Assembly (NCBI GenBank): GCA_035318985.1
Contig: DATHDP010000033.1
Span: 1 to 11,429, forward strand
Length of the DNA: 11,429 nucleotides
From: VBAS01 sp035318985
Lineage (GTDB): Bacteria > Bacteroidota > Bacteroidia > Chitinophagales > Chitinophagaceae
Direction of reading: 5' to 3'
Positions within the stretch are counted from its first letter, which is position 1, and every line of letters starts with the position of its first letter. A model generated the notes under the pieces. It saw only the letters and a list, made by a program, of their open reading frames with translations. It made no database searches and was not told the DNA's origin. Below are positions 1-4,606 of the stretch, one piece after another. A program made the position numbers and the translations under genes.

Positions 1-189
1 CATCACCATTACATTGGAAAGTTTGGAAGGAGGCGTGGTTTCCGGAGCTTTTTCAGGAGCAGTTGTAGTTTCAGTAGCTGTGTTGGTAGTTGTTTCTTCG
101 GTCTTTTTATCATCACCTGAATTGCAGGAGGATAAAAGCATAAGCATGCTGGTAGCAAACGACGTTGCCAAAAATCTAACTTGTTTCAT
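1..189 (-). CDS. Lipoprotein, N-terminal part (C-terminus outside window)
   Basis: The minus strand is open from an ATG at 189 to the window edge, giving 63 residues that begin MKQVRFLATSFATS. The start is a type II signal peptide: two charged residues, a hydrophobic stretch and a lipobox ending LSSC with the acylated cysteine at residue 22. After the cysteine comes a low-complexity linker of Asp, Lys, Thr, Glu and Pro (about residues 23-56), as expected for a tether between a lipid anchor and a folded domain. The folded part starts near KLSNVMVM and is cut off by the window. Some Bacteroidota lipoproteins with this layout carry a small ferredoxin-like alpha/beta barrel domain, but too little is visible to claim that. 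It is likely periplasmic or surface-exposed. The start is well supported by the signal peptide; function is unknown. Confidence 0.8.
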   Translation of the reverse strand, partial: MKQVRFLATSFATSMLMLLSSCNSGDDKKTEETTTNTATETTTAPEKAPETTPPSKLSNVMVM

Positions 190-762
190 TTTAAGGAGTT
201 TAAATTTTAGAATAAAAGATCAATAGAGAACGGGGAAGTTATCCGTGGGGTGCGATTGCTATGAATATAGAATTAATAATGCTGCGGGGCAAATATGATG
301 CCCGTCTTTCTGTGCATGTGTCAGTCTCACCTTGAAAGATTCGTGTATTCTGTTATAGAAAACTTTTCTTATGAGATCGATTAAGAAGGAATGTACATTA
401 TCCCACGCCGGCGGGAAGCACTTCGAACCCGAATATTTTTCAATTGGGGGTAGCCTTTGAGTTAGCCAATCAGTCCACCCCCACTCGATCATTTATTTAG
501 GATGACTATCCGGCCCCCGCCAGCGGGGGATATTGATCAGTCTTCTTTTTGAAATTAAGGTGAAATAAAAAGAAGGCACTGGAAGATTTTTCAATGATCT
601 GAGTATGGAATTTTAGTGATGGTATAGCGCCTTGTTCCGTCGATGGTCTGCCTCTCTTCGCGGCAACACATTTACATGAGTGGTATTAACGTTCTCTTGG
701 TACACCTTTTCCAGTCTTTGCTGCTCTTTAATGCATTAGTCACTTATTAAAAAAATACAATT
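190..762. other. Gene-poor stretch with repeat copy 1
   Basis: No convincing gene is seen in these 573 bases. The main content is the structured repeat at 377-552. A 77-codon open frame on the minus strand (259-492) runs through the repeat and is most likely fortuitous. A short open run on the minus strand at 613-735 has no start codon and may be a gene remnant. A small GGGCA/TGCCC hairpin lies at 287-303. The 5' flank of the secreted-protein gene at 763 is A/T-rich, and I could not place a clear promoter there. Confidence 0.6.
377..552. repeat. REPIN/MITE-like structured repeat, copy 1
   Basis: This ~176 bp segment matches 3346-3522 along its whole length at roughly four in five positions by eye, with small indels. 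Both ends carry GC-rich palindromes in an otherwise AT-rich context: CCCACGCCGGCGGG at 402-415 and CCCCCGCCAGCGGGGG at 514-529. Each end can fold on itself, and the two ends are also inverted repeats of each other. Inside lie GGGGGT (436-441) facing ACCCCC (477-482), and the small palindrome GGATgactATCC (500-511). Two inverted short palindromes around a spacer is the layout of REPINs, which in other bacteria are moved by RAYT transposases, or of a MITE. No transposase gene is in the window. Confidence 0.75.
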
Positions 763-1176
763 ATGAAAAAGATCTTTACTTTATTAGTTGCTGTTGGTTT
801 TATAACAGCTATCAATGCACAGTCTGGTTCAAGAGATCGTGATAACCGCGATACCCGTGATCAGCAAACCGATCAAAGAGTCAATAACAACAACAAGGAT
901 TTTGATGTAAATGATGGTCGTTACAATAATGCCGATCGCTTTGATAAAACCGGTTCTTATAATGGAAACATAAAGATGCAGATCACCCAGGTCAATCGCA
1001 AGTATGACTTCAAAATTCAAAAAATAAAGAACGATCATTTTATGAGACGTAATGAAAAAATGAGAGTGATCCGTTCTTTAGAAGCACAACGTCAGCAGGA
1101 AATAAGAATGTTGTATGCAAGGAACAATAAAAAAGGACAACATGATCGTGGTTATGATTCAAATCATCGTTATTAA
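763..1176 (+). CDS. Small secreted charged protein, unknown function
   Basis: The 137-residue product begins with a clear Sec signal peptide (MKKIFTLLVAVGFITAINA), with likely cleavage after Ala19. There is no lipobox cysteine, so it should be released into the periplasm or outside. Residues 22-40 are a run of RDRDNRDTRDQQTDQR type, followed by an Asn-rich stretch (41-57). Residues about 66-121 look helical and strongly basic, with a regular Lys/Arg/Glu/Gln pattern (NRKYDFKIQKIKNDHFMRR, then RSLEAQRQQEIRMLYAR), possibly an amphipathic or coiled-coil segment. The tail is rich in His, Tyr and Asp. Small secreted proteins of this style are common in Chitinophagaceae, but I do not recognise a named family. 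The gene stands alone on the plus strand and ends 24 bases before a strong terminator. Confidence 0.85.
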   Translation: MKKIFTLLVAVGFITAINAQSGSRDRDNRDTRDQQTDQRVNNNNKDFDVNDGRYNNADRFDKTGSYNGNIKMQITQVNRKYDFKIQKIKNDHFMRRNEKMRVIRSLEAQRQQEIRMLYARNNKKGQHDRGYDSNHRY

Positions 1177-1199
1177 TAAACAAAGTAAACAGAATGAAT

Positions 1200-1238
1200 A
1201 AAACCCTGTTTCGCCTAAGGTGAGACAGGGTTTTTTAT
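1200..1238. terminator. Bidirectional intrinsic terminator
   Basis: The arms AACCCTGTTTCGCC (1202-1215) and GGTGAGACAGGGTT (1219-1232) form a 14 bp stem with two G-T wobbles and a 3-base TAA loop. A run of T follows on the plus strand and A-rich sequence precedes the left arm, so the hairpin can end transcription in both directions. It lies between the convergent genes 763-1176 (+) and 1253-1609 (-), as expected for a shared terminator. Confidence 0.9.
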
Positions 1239-1252
1239 TTAGCAGAACAGCA

Positions 1253-1609
1253 TTAAGGTTTAGCCGGTGATTCTCCTCTTATTAATTTAACCTCGTCTTT
1301 TTTTGATTCATAGCCAGCATTATATATCTCCAATTGAGAGCTGAATTTTTCACGAAAAGATTCGCTGACTTCAGGTGCATAAATTATAGTATCAACAACA
1401 TCGGGATCTTTTAAAATATCTACAAACGTAATTGAAGCAGGGCTTGTTTCCCATACAATACAAAAATATCTTCCTGCTGTAAATACTCCTGATGCGGCAG
1501 CAGTAAATCCTTTTAAGAGTTCAAGATTATAGGAGACAGATGATTCATTTGCCGTGATACCTACTGTCCCGGTCTTATTAAGTGAATCAACATAAAGTTC
1601 GATTGCCAT
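1253..1609 (-). CDS. Hypothetical protein, 118 aa
   Basis: The 118-residue product starts at an ATG (MAIELYVDSLNKTGTVG) and has no signal peptide or membrane segment, so it is predicted to be cytoplasmic. The first half looks beta-rich (ELYVDSL, TVGITA, SVSYNLEL, GRYFCIVWE). A middle stretch, SITFVDILKDPDVVDTIIYAP (about 59-79), could alternate strand and helix, and the C-terminal 35 residues are charged and probably helical. I do not recognise a family. It starts 23 bases after the end of the gene at 1633-2010 on the same strand, so the two are probably co-transcribed, and it ends at the shared terminator at 1200-1238. Start choice and reality of the gene are well supported by spacing and context; function is not inferable. 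Confidence 0.75.
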   Translation of the reverse strand: MAIELYVDSLNKTGTVGITANESSVSYNLELLKGFTAAASGVFTAGRYFCIVWETSPASITFVDILKDPDVVDTIIYAPEVSESFREKFSSQLEIYNAGYESKKDEVKLIRGESPAKP

Positions 1610-1632
1610 AAAGCGGCTTATTTAAATATTCT

Positions 1633-2010
1633 TTAATTAAACTTAGCGCCAATGTAAGCTGCTAGGTTCTCGTCACTCATTTTGTTGGAAGTGCTTTCCT
1701 GTGTAACGGTATTTTTAAACTGCGGTGTATCTGCCATATAACGCATTAACTGTTCCTGCGAAGTACCGGTACCGGTCAGATGTACTTCCTCGGCGTTTTG
1801 CATATGCGATAATATTTCTTTAAAGAATTTATGCTGCAATGTTCTTTCATCATTGTGCTGGTTCTTTTCGCTGGTATTATGTTCAGCTCCCGCATTACCC
1901 GCAACAGCAAGTACAGTAAAATCTTCTACGTCTGCAGTTGCCCTTCCTACTACAGTTGCATGATGCGTATCCATCCATACGCCAAATTGTTTTTTGTTTT
2001 TTTGTGTCAT
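1633..2010 (-). CDS. Small eRF1/baeRF-like conserved protein (tentative)
   Basis: The 125-residue soluble protein begins MTQKNKKQFGVWMDTHHATVV and has no signal peptide. Its pattern is a first strand with a VWMD motif (11-14), a strand FTVLAVAG (31-38), a His/Asn/Gln-rich linker (39-58), a helix around KFFKEILSHM (61-70), a strand EVHLTGTGTSQEQL (75-88), a helix leading to DTPQFKNTV (94-102), and the C-terminal STSNKMSDENLAAYI. This resembles short Bacteroidota proteins sometimes annotated as translational machinery or eRF1-domain-like, related in outline to the third domain of eRF1/Pelota (baeRF group). That link is from memory and is only suggestive. It lies 81 bases after the alcohol dehydrogenase gene and 23 bases before the 118-residue protein, all on the minus strand. 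The His-rich linker is unusual and could bind metal, but this is speculation. Confidence 0.75.
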   Translation of the reverse strand: MTQKNKKQFGVWMDTHHATVVGRATADVEDFTVLAVAGNAGAEHNTSEKNQHNDERTLQHKFFKEILSHMQNAEEVHLTGTGTSQEQLMRYMADTPQFKNTVTQESTSNKMSDENLAAYIGAKFN

Positions 2011-2048
2011 GATATTTTATTTAAGAGAGTTGCTTCCAAAACCATACC

Positions 2049-2063
2049 CCGATCAGTGATCGG
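2049..2063. promoter_or_regulatory. Perfect palindrome CCGATCA-g-TGATCGG
   Basis: Two 7-base arms (2049-2055 and 2057-2063) are perfect inverted repeats around one central base. The site lies between the alcohol dehydrogenase stop (2092) and the start of the next gene (2010). A dyad with almost no loop fits a protein-binding operator better than an RNA hairpin. A neighbouring CCGG/CCGG pair at 2063-2075 could extend the structure. No T-run of terminator type follows on the minus strand. The role is inferred from symmetry and position only. Confidence 0.4.
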
Positions 2064-2091
2064 CCGGCACTTCCGGGTAATAGTTTTATAG

Positions 2092-3132
2092 TTATTCATT
2101 TGTCAGGATCACTTTCAGGGTTTTATCTCTTGCTGCATTTTGAAAACTATCATAGGCCTTTATAATATCATGCAGCGGGAAATGATGAGTGATCAGCTTT
2201 GCCGGATCTATTTTCTTTGCAGTAACCGTTTTTAATAACATAGGAGTTGTTACAGTATCAACAAGTCTCGTGGTGATCGTTATATTTTTAGACCATGAGG
2301 TTTCAAGATGCAGCGTCACCGCCTTGCCATGAACACCAATATTTGCAATATGTCCGCCAGCGGCAATCATCGATTCGCATAATTCAAATGTGGCAGGAAT
2401 GCCGACAGCTTCAATGGCAACATCCACTCCTTTATTATCAGTAATGCTGAAAACTCTTGCCAATGCATCTTCCTGCTGGCTGTTAATAATATGTGTTGCT
2501 CCAAACTTTTTTGTTTCCTCCAAACGATGATCATCTATGTCTATCATTATTATAGCTGCTGGTGTATAAAACTGTGCAGTGAGCAATACGGCAAGACCCA
2601 CTGGCCCTGCACCAACGATTGCGACCACATCTCCCGGTTTGATCTGTCCGTTCAATACGCCACATTCAAACCCGGTGGGTAAAATATCACTTAACATTAC
2701 TACAGCTTCTTCGTCCACATTTGCCGGAATAGGATAAAGACTGTTATCTGCAAAAGGAATTCTTACATACTCTGCCTGCGTGCCATCGATGAGGTGTCCC
2801 AATATCCATCCTCCTTTTTCACAATGCGAGTACATTCCTTTTTTACAATACTCACATTTTCCACAAGACGAAATACAGGAAATTAAAACACGGTCCCCCT
2901 TTTTAAAATTAGTAACTGCATTGCCTGCTTCTTCTATTATACCAATTCCTTCATGTCCTAAAATACGGCCATCCGTGACGGCAGGTACATCACCTTTCAG
3001 AATATGAAGATCAGTTCCGCAAATCGTTGTTTTGTAAATTTTCACAACTGCGTCTGTAGCTTCCAATATGATTGGTTTTGGTTTTTCTTCCCAGGATTTT
3101 TTTCCGGGACCATGATACACTAATGCTTTCAT
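2092..3132 (-). CDS. Zinc-dependent alcohol dehydrogenase (MDR family)
   Basis: The 346-residue medium-chain dehydrogenase/reductase should oxidise alcohols, or reduce aldehydes, with NAD(H) in the cytoplasm. The GroES-like catalytic domain (about 1-150) carries the catalytic zinc site: Cys38 in TTICGTD, and the GHE motif with His60 and Glu61. The structural zinc lobe is complete, with Cys90, Cys93, Cys96 and Cys104. SDILPTG (148-154) matches the interdomain loop of the family. The Rossmann domain has GAGPVG at 174-179. Asp198 at the end of the second strand favours NAD over NADP. Length is normal and the gene looks intact. The closest general match is the broad-substrate ADH group of Ralstonia/Cupriavidus type; the exact substrate cannot be read from the sequence. 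It is first in a minus-strand series with two small genes, separated by 81 and 23 bases. A perfect inverted repeat sits just upstream of its start. Confidence 0.95.
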   Translation of the reverse strand: MKALVYHGPGKKSWEEKPKPIILEATDAVVKIYKTTICGTDLHILKGDVPAVTDGRILGHEGIGIIEEAGNAVTNFKKGDRVLISCISSCGKCEYCKKGMYSHCEKGGWILGHLIDGTQAEYVRIPFADNSLYPIPANVDEEAVVMLSDILPTGFECGVLNGQIKPGDVVAIVGAGPVGLAVLLTAQFYTPAAIIMIDIDDHRLEETKKFGATHIINSQQEDALARVFSITDNKGVDVAIEAVGIPATFELCESMIAAGGHIANIGVHGKAVTLHLETSWSKNITITTRLVDTVTTPMLLKTVTAKKIDPAKLITHHFPLHDIIKAYDSFQNAARDKTLKVILTNE

Positions 3133-3149
3133 TATGATAAGATCTTTTC

Positions 3150-3168
3150 TTTTAGCAGAATGCTAAAA
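3150..3168. promoter_or_regulatory. Inverted repeat TTTTAGCA-gaa-TGCTAAAA upstream of adh
   Basis: Two perfect 8-base arms (3150-3157 and 3161-3168) flank a 3-base spacer. The dyad ends 17 bases before the dehydrogenase ATG (3132), within its promoter or 5' leader. Position and symmetry suggest an operator for a dimeric regulator; a leader hairpin is the alternative. No specific regulator can be named. Confidence 0.5.
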
Positions 3169-3345
3169 ATTATTTACTGGCCTGTTTCTATAATTTTTTT
3201 ACGCCATTATTCATGTTTCTTTTACATGCTAAAGCCGGTCGCATTAAAGATGTGTTTATTTATCCCGATAACTATTACATGCTTCTATGAATTAGTTATA
3301 TAATTCACATGTTATGAGTTTGACACTTTTGGATTTATATTAAAA

Positions 3346-3522
3346 TCAATTAAAAGGAATTTACATTGTCCCACGCTGGCGGGGGAAGCATTTCGAACAA
3401 GGAGATTTTTCAATTGGGGGTGGACTTTGAGTTACCCATTCGTTCCACCCCCTTTCGATTATTTCTTTCGGATGAACATCCGACCCCCGCCAGCGGGGGA
3501 CATTGATCTGTATTCTATTTGA
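3346..3522. repeat. REPIN/MITE-like structured repeat, copy 2
   Basis: This ~177 bp segment is the second copy of the element at 377-552, in the same orientation. The terminal inverted repeats are stronger here: TGTCCCACGCTGGCGGGGG at 3368-3386 faces the complement of CCCCCGCCAGCGGGGGACA at 3484-3502, with one mismatch. Inside, GGGGGTGGA (3416-3424) and TCCACCCCC (3443-3451) make a perfect 9 bp stem, and CGGATGaaCATCCG (3469-3482) is a perfect small hairpin. Copy 1 keeps shorter versions of both inner stems despite base changes. It lies in the gap upstream of the ABC transporter. Confidence 0.75.
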
Positions 3523-3781
3523 TCCTTATAATTGTAAAGACTTGGCGGCTTTGCGAGGGGACTACTTTGAAGCATGGTAAGTTCAAATTAGCCCAATCCT
3601 TTTCGTCATTACAAACAGCCTTTAGATAAAAAAGATTTGGAACTATCGTCTTACGACACTTACTTTGTACTTCAAAGTGCTTTTTATAAGCTAACAACTT
3701 CAAGTGGCCTGGCGATAAGATCTTAGTTGGCTGCATTATAAAAATTCCATGTAATTTTTCGATACTAAATAATAATTGGTA

Positions 3782-4468
3782 ATGGCTACAATACTTAAAA
3801 TAGATAACCTGGGTAAAACTTATCAGAGTGCAGGCCGTGAGTTGACGGTACTCGAGAATATTAATTTTTCCGTAGAAGCTGGATCAACGATGGCTATTGT
3901 CGGGCCATCGGGTAGCGGCAAAACCACTTTGCTTGGATTGGCTGCTGGACTTGATCGTTCAACTACAGGCTCAGTAGAATTAAATAATATAAAGCTTGAC
4001 AAGTTGAATGAAGACCAACGTGCAAGTATAAGAAATCAACATGTGGGTTTTATTTTTCAAAGCTTCCAGTTGCTTCCTACTCTAACTGCATTGGAAAATG
4101 TGATGGTGCCATTGGAATTGCGGGGAGAAAAAAATATAAAGTCTAAAGCAGTTGATCTGCTGCAGAAAGTGGGACTAGGCAACCGGGGACATCATTACCC
4201 TACGCAATTAAGCGGTGGTGAACAACAAAGAGTATCCATGGCCCGGGCTTTTATTAATAAACCTCAACTTCTTTTTACTGATGAACCTACCGGTAATCTT
4301 GATGCAGAAACAAGTCGCGGAATTGTTGAACTGATCTTTAACCTGAATAAAGAAGCGGGTACTACATTGATCATGGTGACACATGATCTTGAACTTGCGA
4401 ATAAAACAGGTCGCATCATTAAATTAAAAGGTGGCCGAATTGTATCAGATGAACCAACTAATAATTAG
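3782..4468 (+). CDS. ybbA: ABC transporter ATP-binding protein, YbbA/LolD type
   Basis: The 228-residue ATPase has a full set of ABC motifs: Walker A GPSGSGKT (41-48), Q-loop Gln93 in FIFQSFQ, signature LSGGEQQR (143-150), Walker B LLFTDE (163-168), D-loop GNLD (171-174) and switch His201. The pattern TDEPTGNLD is typical of the MacB/LolD/FtsE/YbbA branch (type VII ABC transporters), which do mechanical work on the periplasmic side instead of ordinary transport. I chose the ATG at 3782; the in-frame TTG at 3776 would add only two residues and is less likely. The gene precedes a large FtsX-type permease on the same strand, separated by 138 bases containing a palindromic repeat, so the two probably form one transcription unit. 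YbbA is preferred over LolD because of the partner's architecture and the nearby TesA-like gene. Confidence 0.93.
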   Translation: MATILKIDNLGKTYQSAGRELTVLENINFSVEAGSTMAIVGPSGSGKTTLLGLAAGLDRSTTGSVELNNIKLDKLNEDQRASIRNQHVGFIFQSFQLLPTLTALENVMVPLELRGEKNIKSKAVDLLQKVGLGNRGHHYPTQLSGGEQQRVSMARAFINKPQLLFTDEPTGNLDAETSRGIVELIFNLNKEAGTTLIMVTHDLELANKTGRIIKLKGGRIVSDEPTNN

Positions 4469-4494
4469 TATGATAGTGTTTCAGTTTGTTTTTA

Positions 4495-4562
4495 AACCAC
4501 GGAGGGAGGGAGTCACGGCGAAACACAGAGATGTTTTCGTGAACCTTTGTGTCTCCGTGGTT
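4495..4562. repeat. Palindromic intergenic repeat (CCACGGAG/CTCCGTGG type)
   Basis: The terminal arms AACCACGGAG (4495-4504) and CTCCGTGGTT (4553-4562) are perfect 10-base inverted repeats. Inner parts also pair loosely (AAACACAGAG at 4521-4530 with TTTGTGT at 4547-4553). The sequence resembles a widespread short intergenic repeat built from ACCACGGAGACACAGAG-like units, as I remember it from many environmental bacteria. It sits between the ATPase and permease genes and, as RNA, would form a stable hairpin with no T-run after it, so it may act on mRNA stability or partial read-through instead of full termination. Confidence 0.7.
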
Positions 4563-4606
4563 CATTTTAAAATTTCAAATTGAGACAAGCATCAATAAAT
4601 GAAAAT

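Larger units (their letters stand above)
3133..3781. other. Gene-poor stretch with repeat copy 2
   Basis: These 649 bases separate the divergent dehydrogenase and ABC transporter genes. They hold an inverted repeat near the dehydrogenase start (3150-3168), about 175 bases of AT-rich sequence with nothing recognisable, repeat copy 2 (3346-3522), and a stretch with possible decayed coding sequence (3592-3726 on plus; a 73-codon frame on minus at 3515-3736 overlaps it). A TTGGCGGCTTTGCGAG segment at 3542-3557 resembles short intergenic repeats often seen in Bacteroidota. Neither open frame has a recognisable product. Confidence 0.55.

Noticed and set aside
14..226. 70-codon plus-strand frame at the left edge
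   Set aside because: It is the antisense of the lipoprotein N-terminus, whose signal peptide and lipobox make the minus strand the real coding strand.
287..303. GGGCA/TGCCC hairpin, considered as a terminator
   Set aside because: The stem is only 5 bp, no clean T-run follows and no gene ends nearby on either strand.
259..492. 77-codon minus-strand frame across repeat copy 1
   Set aside because: The peptide pattern partly recurs in copy 2 (GWxxWxTQxxPPIEK), but the copies differ by indels that break the frame, many differences change the residue, and the DNA is better explained by hairpin structure.
763..1176. Asp/Arg/Asn-rich protein considered as a nucleic-acid or metal-binding repeat protein
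   Set aside because: Composition is suggestive, but there is no regular repeat unit or known motif, so only a secreted charged protein is claimed.
3776..3781. TTG start for the ATPase
   Set aside because: It adds only two residues; the ATG at 3782 gives the normal N-terminus for the family.
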